From contig NZ_QJSX01000016.1 in assembly GCF_003217515.1 (NCBI RefSeq), positions 1 through 64,000 of the forward strand: a DNA stretch of 64,000 nucleotides, written 5' to 3'. How positions within the stretch are numbered: the first letter of the stretch is position 1; each line of letters begins with the position of its first letter. Below are positions 51,303 to 59,683 of the stretch, piece by piece. A model generated the notes under the pieces. The model saw nothing but the letters and a program-made list of their open reading frames with translations, was not told the origin of the DNA and searched no databases. This DNA comes from Deinococcus yavapaiensis KR-236. GTDB lineage: Bacteria; Deinococcota; Deinococci; Deinococcales; Deinococcaceae. A program made the position numbers and the translations under genes.

Positions 51303-51335
51303 CAGCCTCTAAGCGTGCGGGTGCGCGAAGTTCTG

Positions 51336-51719
51336 CTATCGAATCAGATGCACGCGGACGCGCAAGTCTGGAATCCCTTGCCAGGTGCGCTCAGCCGTGA
51401 GGACCTCCAGCTTCCGCGTCTCGGCGAGGGCGAGGCAGGCGCAGTCGCCGAGGCTGAGGTTGTACGGACTGCGCCGCGCGTAGAAGAATCCCGCATGTAC
51501 CGCTTGCGTCTCGTCGAACGCCGCGATCTCCAAACCGAGATTCAAAATGTCGTCACGCACCTCGTTTTCCGGGGCGACGCCGCTGCCTACGAGCTTGCCG
51601 ATGACCTCGGTGATGTTGACGCTGCTCATCACGGCGCCTTTGGCGAGGGCCGCTTCGACGACGTCCGCGCCGAGCTCGTCTTGGAAGAAGGCGAGCAGGG
51701 CCGACGCGTCGATCACCAC
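51336..51719 (-). CDS. vapC: PIN-domain toxin (VapC-type)
   Basis: 127 residues, the usual VapC size. Acidic active-site residues are in place: D4 in VIDASALLAFFQ, E38 in SVNITEVIGKL, D92 in LSLGDCACLALA; the fourth, usually Asp in TAD-x-x-W, is Glu in LTAERTW. VapC toxins are Mg-dependent RNases that cut tRNA or rRNA. The GTG start overlaps the antitoxin stop, typical of TA operons. Lies 25 bp from the right end of the IS5-type element. Confidence 0.85.
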   Translation of the reverse strand: MVIDASALLAFFQDELGADVVEAALAKGAVMSSVNITEVIGKLVGSGVAPENEVRDDILNLGLEIAAFDETQAVHAGFFYARRSPYNLSLGDCACLALAETRKLEVLTAERTWQGIPDLRVRVHLIR

Positions 51720-51964
51720 GTTTTGCCGTCCGCTTCCTGCGCGCGTTCTTGGGAGAGCTCTTCGGTGAGGTTGCGGTTGGGCAGGTGGTACTTGCCGCGA
51801 AGGTTCTTCACGAGGCGGGCGCGGGTGGTGACGGTGATGATGCCGTCTTCGAGGGTGAATACCAGTCGGTCACCGGGGGCAGCCCCGAGGGCTTTGCGGA
51901 CTTCTTGCGGAATGACGACGCGTCCCTTCTCTCCCAACTCGACTTCCTTGTGAACCATGGACAT
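51713..51964 (-). CDS. vapB: AbrB/SpoVT-fold antitoxin (VapB-type)
   Basis: Start at ATG 51964 with GAGG upstream. 83 residues: swapped-hairpin DNA-binding fold KEVELGEKGRVVIPQEVRKALG, APGDRLVFTLEDGIITVTT, then a basic, disordered toxin-binding tail (LRGKYHLPNRNLTEELSQERAQ). It would neutralise the PIN toxin encoded with a 7-bp overlap downstream and repress the shared promoter. Confidence 0.85.
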   Translation of the reverse strand: MSMVHKEVELGEKGRVVIPQEVRKALGAAPGDRLVFTLEDGIITVTTRARLVKNLRGKYHLPNRNLTEELSQERAQEADGKTW

Positions 51965-52045
51965 ATGTCGCACCTCTAGCACAAGTGTACCAAAGCAATT
52001 AGGTGACACATTCAACCAAAAGGAGAGAACTGCCTTAGTCTCCAT

Positions 52046-52733
52046 GTCTTCGAAATTAGAACATCAACTTGAAGTGGCAAAACGAACGTACGGGGCACGA
52101 TGTTGCTGTTTCGCCACGCCTTCCTCCTGTTCGCTCTTCCTTTCTGCTTCTGTCAAGGTTCTAGATCGACCAGTTGGAGTGCGTGATGTCCTGGGCCATG
52201 CACGAGTCGGAGGCCATGCAGGAACGCCGCACCCCTGGCTCGCCTCGAGGTACAGGGCGACCTGCCGTGCGGGCAGGGTAAGGAATGAGTAGCCCGTCGA
52301 CGTCTTTTGATGCCGTTGAGGGTCGCGGCTTGTCGCGCTTAACAAGGGGGCACGGGATGGCAGTCGGAAGGGACGGACCTGCATTTGCCGGCAGGCGTCC
52401 CCATCCCGGGTTCCGCACGCGCCGCCCGGTGCTTTACGTGATGCGGCTCAGCGTCCGAAATGGGAGTCGACAGGGAGAGCGTGGGCATGGCGATTGACGG
52501 TGAATCGGAGTACACTAAATTGCAAGAAACCTCACAGAGGTATCGACTTGGAACGCCCTGCTCGGTCAACAGTCGCATGTTGATGGTCTTGTCTTCACAA
52601 CGCTGAGCGCAACGCGCCCGGTGCGGTTCACGGCCCCCCTCTCGTAACATGCATTCCATGTCCAGGCCTCCCGAATGACGGAGTCCGGAAGCCAGCCATT
52701 CTCTGGCGCAGAAGCGCTGAATCGGGGGCAGAT
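52046..52733. other. Intergenic region, no gene recognised
   Basis: Composition shifts here toward the codon style of the following gene. Open frames on both strands lack motifs and ribosome sites. AGTACACTAAAT near 52508-52519 is AT-rich and could mark a promoter, but I cannot define it. Confidence 0.35.
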
Positions 52734-53831
52734 ATGGAACGTACCTACGTGTGGACGGACAGGCGGCGTCGCAGCTTCACGGTTGTGCCCTTGCTCGTGA
52801 GCGCGCTCGTGGCCCTGGCACCGTCAGCGCTGTCCGGCGGGGCCGGCGGGGCGAACCAGGCCGCGGACGCCCGCCTCGACGCGTATCTCACCGACCTCGC
52901 CGCGCAGCAGGGCTTTAGCGGCGCGGTGCTGGTGGCACGGCGCGGCACGGTCCTCCTGAGCAAGGGATACGGCATGGCGGACCGGGAACACAAGGTGCGC
53001 AACGCCCCGACTACCGCGTACCCCGTCGGCGGGGTCAGCTTGGGGATGGTCCTGGCGGCGGCCCTCAAGCTGGAGGAGCAGGGCGTGCTCAAGGACGGGG
53101 CGCTCGTCTGCACGTATCTGCGCTCCTGCCCCGCGGCGTGGCAGCCCATCACCGTCGGTATGGTCATTGACGGCACCGCCGGGTTGCCCGGCTGGGGCTG
53201 GGATCAGGAGGGGCACTCGGTGGCCGACTCCCTGGCCGGTTGCCAGTCCACGGGGCTGGCGTTCCGTCCGTCGCCGACGGCGGTGGACTACAGGAACTGC
53301 ACCGTCGTCGTGCTCGGGACCATCTTCGAGAAGGTCACGGGCAAGCCGTGGGCCACCGTCATGCGCGAGGCCATCTTCACCCCGGCCGGCATGACGCACA
53401 GTGGGCGCATGACCGATGCCATGCTTCCGCCGGCCCGCGCACGTGATTACGCGGGCTCGACAGCCAATCCCGTAGGCCACTACAACGACTACTTTCAGGT
53501 CGTCTCGACCCTCGAGGATGTGTACGCCTACGACAACGCGCTGTTCGGCGGGAAAATCCTCTCGTCGCGCTCGCTGAAGCGCCTCGTCACCCCACGGGCG
53601 TCCGTCTCCGAGCCCGATGCGGGCATCACGGAGGAGGGCCGGGCCGCACAGTGGAAGGTCGGGAAGATCGCCGGGCATCAGGTCATCTTCACCACCGGCA
53701 ATACCTACCACTTCACAGCTGCCAACCTGCGCTTCCCCACAGACGGCGTCACGGTGATCGTGATGAGCAATGACGATGATAACGACGTGGAGACTGTGGC
53801 CGTGCATCTGGCGAACATGCTGTTTCACTAA
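52734..53831 (+). CDS. Class C beta-lactamase-like protein without the SxxK motif
   Basis: 365 residues with a signal peptide (TVVPLLVSALVALAPSALSG). The serine beta-lactamase/esterase fold is clear: RLDAYLTDLAAQQGFSGAVLVARRGTVLLSKGYGMAD, then ITVGMVIDGTAGLPGWG, VDYRNCTVVVLGTIFEKVTGKPWATVM with the Tyr-x-Asn motif, and GHQVIFTTGNTYHFTA near the end. The catalytic SxxK should be where YPVGGVSLGMVLAAALKLEEQG occurs; Ser and Lys are replaced by G100 and L103. It is therefore probably not an active hydrolase unless S102 takes over. Codon choice (many GGC/CGG/GAC) and its isolation beside IS elements suggest transfer. Confidence 0.75.
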   Translation: MERTYVWTDRRRRSFTVVPLLVSALVALAPSALSGGAGGANQAADARLDAYLTDLAAQQGFSGAVLVARRGTVLLSKGYGMADREHKVRNAPTTAYPVGGVSLGMVLAAALKLEEQGVLKDGALVCTYLRSCPAAWQPITVGMVIDGTAGLPGWGWDQEGHSVADSLAGCQSTGLAFRPSPTAVDYRNCTVVVLGTIFEKVTGKPWATVMREAIFTPAGMTHSGRMTDAMLPPARARDYAGSTANPVGHYNDYFQVVSTLEDVYAYDNALFGGKILSSRSLKRLVTPRASVSEPDAGITEEGRAAQWKVGKIAGHQVIFTTGNTYHFTAANLRFPTDGVTVIVMSNDDDNDVETVAVHLANMLFH

Positions 53832-53991
53832 CCAACGGCCGCTCCCGTCCGTCTGCACGCGTCAACCCAACGGCGATGAGGTCCCGTTAGATCCAGCCTG
53901 CGCCAGCAACGCCGCGCCACTGGCAGGCCCCGTGATTCACGGCGACCTGCCGGGCGGTAATCGGGAGGGCTAAGGAGCGGCCCGTGAAACG

Positions 53992-54032
53992 GCCGGGCAG
54001 GTGCTCGACGACCTGCCCGGCGCTGCCTTTTT
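53992..54032 (+). terminator. Rho-independent terminator
   Basis: 11-bp GC-rich stem (arms 53992-54002 and 54011-54021, 8-base loop) followed by CTTTTTA at 54027-54033, 160 bp after the serine-hydrolase homologue. Confidence 0.7.
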
Positions 54033-54420
54033 ATGTCGGTCAATGTAGCGGCGGCAGGGTCGACGACGTGCATTTGTCATGGGTCTGAAGCACCGTCGAG
54101 TGTTGCTCCGAGAACAGCGGGTGGAGGTGCATCTGGACTTCACCCGGGAGTGGCCCCAGTTCCTGGTTCGACGCGGGTGCGCGTTCGGGGTGCACTTGAG
54201 CGGGGCTTCGCTGCCGATCCGGGTGTTGGGTTCCTAAGGGATGAGCCTGGGCGAAAGCTTGGGTCTGGGCTTGGCGTTCGTTTTTGCGCCACTGCTGGCG
54301 TCACCCTTACCTAGAACTCGAGATGCGGGCGCAAGAACGCACGCTTTGCTCGCCCCATTCGAGTTTTCACATGACTGTGACTTCCTCAAAGTGAGCCTGG
54401 GCCCTTAGAGCCTGAGGACA
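54033..54420. other. Intergenic region before the second IS5-type element
   Basis: A 52-codon frame from ATG 54079 (KHRRVLLREQRVEVHLDFTR, EWPQFLVRRGCAFGVHLSGA) is open but unsupported by a ribosome site or family. Otherwise nothing. Confidence 0.3.
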
Positions 54421-55263
54421 GATTGGAGCGCGCCATGGTGGCGCGATGCTCGACCAGCTCGTTCCTGACGACCTGTGGCGCGTCGTCAACCCCATCATTC
54501 CCCGCCGTGTTCAGCAAAACAGGCCAGGTCGAAAGCGCATCTATCCCCGCCGTACCCTCGCCGGCATCCTCGACATCCTCCGCTGGGGACTGCCCTGGCG
54601 ATCCCTCCCGCTCGCCCTCGGGTTTGGAAGCGGTCGCACTTGCGAACGTCGCTTCCACGCATGGTGCCAAGCGGGAGTCTGGCAGCGCCTCTTCCGACTC
54701 GTACTCGATCACGCCGAACAACACGGGCTGCTGGACTGGTCACGCGCCTCGCTCGACTCGGCCAGCGTCCCCGCACCACGCGGCGGGCAAGACGTCGGAC
54801 CCAACCCTACGGACCGTGGCAAGAACGGCAGCAAGATCCATCTCCTGGTTGACGGACACGGCCTGCCACTGGGTGTGACGATTTCCGGCGCGAACGTCCA
54901 CGATAACCAGCGCTTCGAGCAGACCCTGGACGCCGTGCAAGGCGTACGCAACGGACGGCAAGGCCGACCCCGACGGCGGCCCGACAAGCTCCACGCGGAC
55001 AAAGGGTATGACGCCCGACGGTGCCGCCACGCCTGTCGCACACGAGGCATCAAGGCGCGGATCGCGCGGCGCGGCAAGGACTCGAGTGAGCGGCTGGGAC
55101 GCTGGAGGTGGCGAGTGGAGCGTACGCTGGCATGGGTGCTGGCGTTTCGTAAGCTGGCCGTGCGACGTGAGCGCTCGTCAGCAGCGTTTCTGGGGTTGTG
55201 TCAGTTGGCGTGCATGATCATCGTGTGGCGTCGAGTCAGTGCGCTCAGCGGCCCTGCGGCTCG
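54396..55263 (+). mobile_element. IS5-type insertion sequence
   Basis: Surrounds the transposase gene at 54446. Candidate ends: GAGCCTGAGGACA near 54405 and, on the opposite strand from ~55263, GAGCCGCAGGGC, matching at 8 of the first 10 bases. Boundaries are approximate and no clear target duplication was seen. Confidence 0.5.
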
Positions 55264-55267
55264 GTGA
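54446..55267 (+). CDS. IS5-family transposase, apparently intact
   Basis: 273 residues. HTH-like N-terminus (LVPDDLWRVVNPIIP, YPRRTLAGILDILRWGLPWR), then the DDE core: LDWSRASLDSASV (first Asp), GPNPTDRGKNGSKIHLLVDG, ISGANVHDNQRFEQTL, KLHADKGYDARRC (second Asp) and WRWRVERTLAWVLAFRKLAV (Glu). All three catalytic residues are present with normal spacing and the frame is unbroken, so the element may be mobile. It is related to the broken transposases at 49925 and 62710. Confidence 0.88.
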   Translation: MLDQLVPDDLWRVVNPIIPRRVQQNRPGRKRIYPRRTLAGILDILRWGLPWRSLPLALGFGSGRTCERRFHAWCQAGVWQRLFRLVLDHAEQHGLLDWSRASLDSASVPAPRGGQDVGPNPTDRGKNGSKIHLLVDGHGLPLGVTISGANVHDNQRFEQTLDAVQGVRNGRQGRPRRRPDKLHADKGYDARRCRHACRTRGIKARIARRGKDSSERLGRWRWRVERTLAWVLAFRKLAVRRERSSAAFLGLCQLACMIIVWRRVSALSGPAAR

Positions 55268-55550
55268 GGTGCTGGAGTTCCAAGAAGAGCTGGCTGAGCA
55301 ACTTGACCTGCCGCTGCGCGGCCCCCACGCGTTCAGCCTCGGTGTCGGGCTCGTCGACACGGATCGCTTGGCTGGCGATGGTGTGCGCGGGGTGGAGCAA
55401 TGACTTTTCGAAGTCGATGGCTGCGCCTATGGCCTCTTTGCTGTCCATCGCCATGTCCTGGGCCATGCTTTCGGCGATGTCCATCAGGTCGAAGTTCCCG
55501 GGCGGCAGGAGCTGCGGAGTTGGGTCAGTGGCGGTCTTCTTGCGGGGCAT
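55245..55550 (-). CDS. Hypothetical protein, 101 residues
   Basis: ATG 55550. Sequence: TATDPTPQLLPPGNFDLMDI, AESMAQDMAMDSKEAIGAAI, DFEKSLLHPAHTIASQAIRV, ERVGAAQRQVKLLSQLFLEL. Mostly helical and soluble; the end overlaps the convergent transposase gene by 23 bp. Could be a phage- or plasmid-type accessory protein. No family recognised. Confidence 0.5.
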   Translation of the reverse strand: MPRKKTATDPTPQLLPPGNFDLMDIAESMAQDMAMDSKEAIGAAIDFEKSLLHPAHTIASQAIRVDEPDTEAERVGAAQRQVKLLSQLFLELQHLTEPQGR

Positions 55551-55906
55551 GCCTCAGTCTGCCACCGCCGCCACGCCTAGCCCAAGTCAGAGCTGACCAG
55601 CAGGGCGCCACGTCAGTAGCAAAGGCCGCTGGTGCCACGTGCTCAGATGACGTCACGTTCACTGAAGCTTCAAGCCGTCGCGGGAAACGTGATGTCGGGA
55701 CGAGAACCTTAAGTGACGCGTGGGCCCGCACAGATCGTCGAACCACACCGCGGGTCCATCCGAATGGCGCACGAGCGCCGGCAGCGTCATAGAAGAATGC
55801 CATGCGTCTACATGTTGGAACGCATCCGCACCTGCCGTCGCGTTCGCCTCGAGGCAACGCGGCGTGAACTGCCACGCACACGTTCTCATCGTCTCAGGTG
55901 AACGAG
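55551..55906. other. Intergenic region upstream of the multicopper oxidase
   Basis: A minus-strand frame (55659-55889) contains FQHVDAWHSSMTLPALVRHS and DGPAVWFDDLCGP, which look protein-like, but there is no start or family. The promoter box at 55907 closes the region. Confidence 0.3.
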
Positions 55907-55924
55907 CGGTAACGCCTTGGTAAT
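55907..55924 (+). promoter_or_regulatory. GTAA-N7-GTAA box upstream of the multicopper oxidase
   Basis: GGTAACGCCTTGGTAATG, a direct repeat of GGTAA with 11-bp spacing, 68 bp before the start at 55993. Near-identical boxes precede the genes at 58988 and 59684. Direct repeats at one-turn spacing are typical of OmpR/PhoB-family response-regulator sites. Confidence 0.6.
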
Positions 55925-55992
55925 GACGACACTGGAAACTCCAGGCATCGGGAAGTCAACCTTCCCCACGCCCTTCCTCACGGAGCCAGACC

Positions 55993-57465
55993 ATGAATAC
56001 CAAGCAAGTCCAACGCCGCATCACCACCACCACCGTCGCTCTCGCTGTCCTCGGCGCTGCCCTCACCGCTGGATTCCTCGCTTCAGCCTCGAGCAGCCGT
56101 TCCGCCGGAACCGCCCGTGACGCCATCATCAACCACTTTCAGCAAGCAGCCAACCGGACCGTCACCGTGCAGCAGGCCACCGGCCAGCGGCGCGAGTTCA
56201 CCATCGAGGTTCACAAGATCCACGCCGAAATCGCACCAGGCGTCAAGGTCGAGCAGTGGGCCTTCGGTTTTCCTGGCCAGCCGCCCACCGTGCCTGGGCC
56301 GCCCCTCGTCGTCACTCAGGGTGATCACGTTGTCATTCACTTCAAGAACACCCACGACCAGCCACACACGCTGCACCTGCACGGCATCGACCGGCTCTCT
56401 CAGGAAATGGACGGCCTGAACGAAGTGCTGCCTGGCCAGGAAACCACCTACGAATTCGTCGCCACTGAAGCTGGCACGTTCGGTTACCATTGCCACTTCC
56501 AGACCTACCTGCACGCGGACATGGGCATGTACGGCGCCATCATCGTGGAGCCGAAAGAAGCAAGCGCCAGAGTCTGGAAGAACGAGCACGCCATGATTCT
56601 CGACGAGTGGGACAGCCGCCAGAACCCGGGCGCCGCGGTGCACAAGAGCGAGCCGAACTATTTCCTGGTGAACGGCAAGTCCTTCCCCTTGATTCCCGAC
56701 ATCACCATTCCTGACGGACAGACGGACCTGATTCGCGTGGCGGACTTCGGGGAGGAAGTGCACAGCCTGCACATGCACGGCAACAGCTTCCTGATCATCG
56801 CCCGTAACGGTTTCCCGCTGCCTCAGCCCGTGCAGGAAGACACGCTGCTCATCGCACCCGGCGAGCGCGTGGACATTTTGGTGAAGGGCCGTGATGGCGC
56901 CTTTCCCTTCCATGACCACATCGTGAAGGACGTAACCAACAACGGCATCTACCCTGGCGGCATCCACGTGATGCTCAAGGGCAGTCCAGCCGTGAGCGCC
57001 TACGGCCTGCCTCTGACGAACACGGGCGACGCCCACAGCCACGCGATGACCGATATGCAAGTAGACCCAAATGCTGACGTGACAGCCAGCACAACGCGCG
57101 AGGTCGACGAAGCGTACCCGGACGACAGCCCTGCGCACAGCCACGTGTACGATCATCTGCCGAAGAACTCACCGATCAAAGTGGTGAACATCAAGAACTT
57201 TGCCTTCGACCAGAAGGAGTTGCACGTGAAGGTCGGAACGAAGGTCGCATGGGTGAACCGTGACGCGGTGGGGCACAGCGTCACTGGAGGAACGCCAGGA
57301 GGAAACCCGAAAAGCCGTGCGTTCGACTCGTCGAACGAAGCGAAGGGGACGCCGGTGATGATCGGTCAGGGAAAGGACTGGACGTATACCTTCACCAAGA
57401 AAGGCACGTACCTGTACTACTGCCTGCCTCACACCAACATGACCGCCAAAGTCATCGTAGATTGA
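55993..57465 (+). CDS. Three-cupredoxin multicopper oxidase
   Basis: 490 residues; ATG 55993 with CGGAG upstream. N-terminal membrane/signal helix (VALAVLGAALTAGFLASAS). Domain 1 ~60-205: HTLHLHG, then YHCHFQTYLHADMGMYG with type-1 Cys, His and Met. Domain 2 ~215-360: HSLHMHGNSF and FPFHDHIV. The four HxH motifs can build a trinuclear copper site. Domain 3 ~385-490 is a plastocyanin-like cupredoxin with its own type-1 site (GHSVTGG, YYCLPHTNM). A His/Asp-rich linker joins domains 2 and 3. The extra cupredoxin could hand electrons to the oxidase core or to a membrane partner. Preceded by the shared direct-repeat box. Confidence 0.88.
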   Translation: MNTKQVQRRITTTTVALAVLGAALTAGFLASASSSRSAGTARDAIINHFQQAANRTVTVQQATGQRREFTIEVHKIHAEIAPGVKVEQWAFGFPGQPPTVPGPPLVVTQGDHVVIHFKNTHDQPHTLHLHGIDRLSQEMDGLNEVLPGQETTYEFVATEAGTFGYHCHFQTYLHADMGMYGAIIVEPKEASARVWKNEHAMILDEWDSRQNPGAAVHKSEPNYFLVNGKSFPLIPDITIPDGQTDLIRVADFGEEVHSLHMHGNSFLIIARNGFPLPQPVQEDTLLIAPGERVDILVKGRDGAFPFHDHIVKDVTNNGIYPGGIHVMLKGSPAVSAYGLPLTNTGDAHSHAMTDMQVDPNADVTASTTREVDEAYPDDSPAHSHVYDHLPKNSPIKVVNIKNFAFDQKELHVKVGTKVAWVNRDAVGHSVTGGTPGGNPKSRAFDSSNEAKGTPVMIGQGKDWTYTFTKKGTYLYYCLPHTNMTAKVIVD

Positions 57466-57829
57466 TCGTAAACTCGCTCCGGTCGAGCAACGCAACCTTC
57501 AACACGTGCCTGGCGCCAGCAAAAGCTTCGCGGCGCCACACGTGCATTTGCGTTCAACACCGAATCCCTGGCAGGTTGGAGTCAACGTAACAGCGGCTTT
57601 GAGGCACGCGAATTCTGCTTCACGTTCGGCAAGCCGCACCAAGGCGCAGCGTTTCTGCCTGCCCCATACCGCCAGCTCACCCCAGTCTGGCCAAGCAGAC
57701 CCACGGCACTCCAACGATTTCAGATCCTCGAGGCAGAAAGCTCAGCAGACAAAGGCAGAAGTAGCCGAGCATACCAGTATTGCTGTGCTGACCGAATCGA
57801 TGTACGCCGAAACCGCTTTAACAGCGCCT
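57466..57829. other. Intergenic region, no gene recognised
   Basis: Open frames with no motifs; probably old insertion debris. Confidence 0.3.
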
Positions 57830-58745
57830 AGATGTTCCAGCGTCGACACCCCTTCCTCTTGATCGTGAATGCGGTTCACTGCACGGTCGAGACCACAAAA
57901 CGTTTCTCCTGTCCTTGTCCCTTCTTCTTGGGTAGCCAGACCCAGCACATCCAAAACGGGACCTCGGGCACGTCTGCCACGAAGCCCGCCTCGCCCTGCC
58001 GTCGAAGGTCGCAGAGCGCCCGCCTCGTCGTGGTCGTCCGGTTGCCCTGCATGCGGACTGAAACGGACTAGCCCAGCTTGACCACGCCCTCAATGAACAC
58101 CTTGCTGCTGACGCCTGCGTCCGCCAGGACATGCCGGAATGCACGAGCACAATGGAGCACGGCTGGCAGCCGTGAACGCATCTCGAGGGGAGCCAGCCGC
58201 GCAAGGAAAAGGTATCCGTTGCCCCGCCACACCAAGAATGACCAGGGCACGCGCAACTCGCCGCAACAGAGGGACAAGATGACCAGATGGACACCGGCGG
58301 TGCCGTTGAAGCGGTACATCCAGGTTTTGAGCGCTTCAAAAGGGCCTTCCTTGCCAAGCGAGTCAGGTCGACAATCAGGTCGAGCTGAGCGGTTCTTCCT
58401 TCGAGCAATGTGCCGGTAGGCCTCGTACTGATCGAGGGCGTGACGGCGCACGGCGCGAATGACTTCCCGGACGTTTCCGGCAGAGTGGTTGAGGAATCGG
58501 CGAACGGCCAGGCATCCCCGAAGACGCTCACGGCCCTGCGACCATGTCATTTCCTGCGGATAAGCTCGATACGTTTCCTCCAAGCACCCGCTCGTGAACA
58601 GCAGGCAAACGCCAGGGTGAGCAAGCCAAACAGGCGTTTCATGCGATTTGAACGCTGCAGTCCTTGAATGAACCCAACGCCACCGCCCGTTTGCAGGCCG
58701 CTTCCAACCGGTCGTTTCCGTTCTCCTCAGCCCAGCGCATGATTC
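57830..58745 (-). pseudogene. Transposase remnants, probably two elements
   Basis: Main remnant: VRRFLNHSAGNVREVIRAVRRHALDQYEAYRHIARRK, GPFEALKTWMYRFNGTAGVHLVILSLCCGELRVPW and RHVLADAGVSSKVFIEGVVKLG, followed in another frame by VPEVPFWMCWVWLPKKKGQG (minus strand to ~57890), an IS4/IS701-like DDE transposase. To its right: RMKRLFGLLTLAFACC, a typical IS4-type C-terminus, and RLEAACKRAVALGSFKD, which recalls the IS21 IstA end. All are frameshifted. Confidence 0.6.
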
Positions 58746-58934
58746 CGAGGCAGGTTGTTCGGCGTGCATGCGAGTTTTCAGGATGGTCGTGACCGCACCG
58801 GCGGTGTTCTCGCCCGTTTTGTCAGCCCAGGCGATCAGGCGTGGCGGACTTCGATCGCCAATTCAAGCTGTGCTCGAACATCCGCTGATCGTCACGTTCT
58901 GGCAACGTGGAGGTCCGCGCCGTCCGGCGTGCGC

Positions 58935-58953
58935 CGTAACGCATTGGTAACAG
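58935..58953 (+). promoter_or_regulatory. GTAA-N7-GTAA box upstream of the DoxX-like gene
   Basis: CGTAACGCATTGGTAACAG, 34 bp before the start at 58988. Same 11-bp spaced GTAA repeat as at 55907 and 59612. Confidence 0.6.
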
Positions 58954-58987
58954 GGGAGGGGGATGCTGTGGTCATAAGGAGGGCAAC

Positions 58988-59563
58988 ATGAACACGCCCC
59001 GAATCACCATTCCCGAACCGCACCTCACCACCCGCCTCTTCGCTGATCCCCGCCTGGCTCCACTCTGGACTGCCCTGCGCTTATACGTCGGTTACGAATG
59101 GGTCACCGCGGCGCTCGGTAAACTCACCAACCCCGCTGGAGTGTGGGTCGGCGAGAAAGCCGGTGTCGCTGTCATGGGCTTCTTCAAAGGTGCGCTGGCC
59201 AAGACGAACGGCGAGCACCCGGACGTGCAAGGCTGGTATGCTTGGTTCCTGGAGAACGTCGCGATGCCCAACGCCACCCTGTTCTCGTTCATGGTGGCGT
59301 ACGGCGAACTCTTCGTCGGGATCGCCTTGATCCTCGGGTTGTTTACCGGCCTGGCAGCGTTCTTCGGTGGTTTTTTGAACGCGAACTTCCTGCTGGCGGG
59401 AACGGTGAGCTTGAATCCGGTGCTGTTCATCGCGGCCACGTGGCTGGTACTGGGCTGGAGGGTCGCGGGCTACCTCGGCTTGGATCACTTCGTCCTGCCG
59501 AGACTCGGTGTGCAAGTCCCAAAGCTCACCCGGAAACGAGTCGTGGCGGCGGCACCGCAGTAG
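58988..59563 (+). CDS. DoxX-family membrane protein
   Basis: 191 residues; AAGGAGG upstream of ATG 58988. Four membrane segments: LWTALRLYVGYEWVTAALGKL, LFSFMVAYGELFVGIALILGLF, GLAAFFGGFLNANFLLAGT and VLFIAATWLVLGWRVAGYL. The pattern Y-x-W-x-x-A-x-x-K-L, the G-E-L-x-x-G-x-x-L-x-x-G-L-F-T helix and F-x-N-x-N-F-L-L-A-G are typical of DoxX/DoxD proteins, some of which oxidise thiosulfate with quinone as acceptor and others act in redox stress. Shares a promoter box with the multicopper oxidase and the universal stress protein. Confidence 0.82.
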   Translation: MNTPRITIPEPHLTTRLFADPRLAPLWTALRLYVGYEWVTAALGKLTNPAGVWVGEKAGVAVMGFFKGALAKTNGEHPDVQGWYAWFLENVAMPNATLFSFMVAYGELFVGIALILGLFTGLAAFFGGFLNANFLLAGTVSLNPVLFIAATWLVLGWRVAGYLGLDHFVLPRLGVQVPKLTRKRVVAAAPQ

Positions 59564-59611
59564 TTGTGGTTTTCAAGGAGGGGTGCTACGGCGCCCCTCC
59601 TGCTGTTGAGC

Positions 59612-59630
59612 GTGTAACCCTCTGGTAATG
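59612..59630 (+). promoter_or_regulatory. GTAA-N7-GTAA box upstream of the universal stress gene
   Basis: GTGTAACCCTCTGGTAATG, 53 bp before the start at 59684. Third copy of the direct-repeat box. Confidence 0.6.
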
Positions 59631-59683
59631 CCAGCAGCGCACGATGCAACGACGCGGATGATTTCATCCTTGAAAGGAGCTCC

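Larger units (their letters stand above)
49889..51311. mobile_element. IS5-type element with apparent passenger gene
   Basis: Imperfect terminal inverted repeats: AGAGGCTGTT-TCA-CGGCCG at 49889 and, on the opposite strand from 51311, AGAGGCTGTT-GCA-TGGCCG. Between them lie a broken IS5-family transposase (49925-50730, plus strand) and about 570 bp with a minus-strand gene (50740-51302). IS5 elements of this group are normally under 1 kb, so the extra segment would be a passenger. Target-site duplication not evident. Confidence 0.5.
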
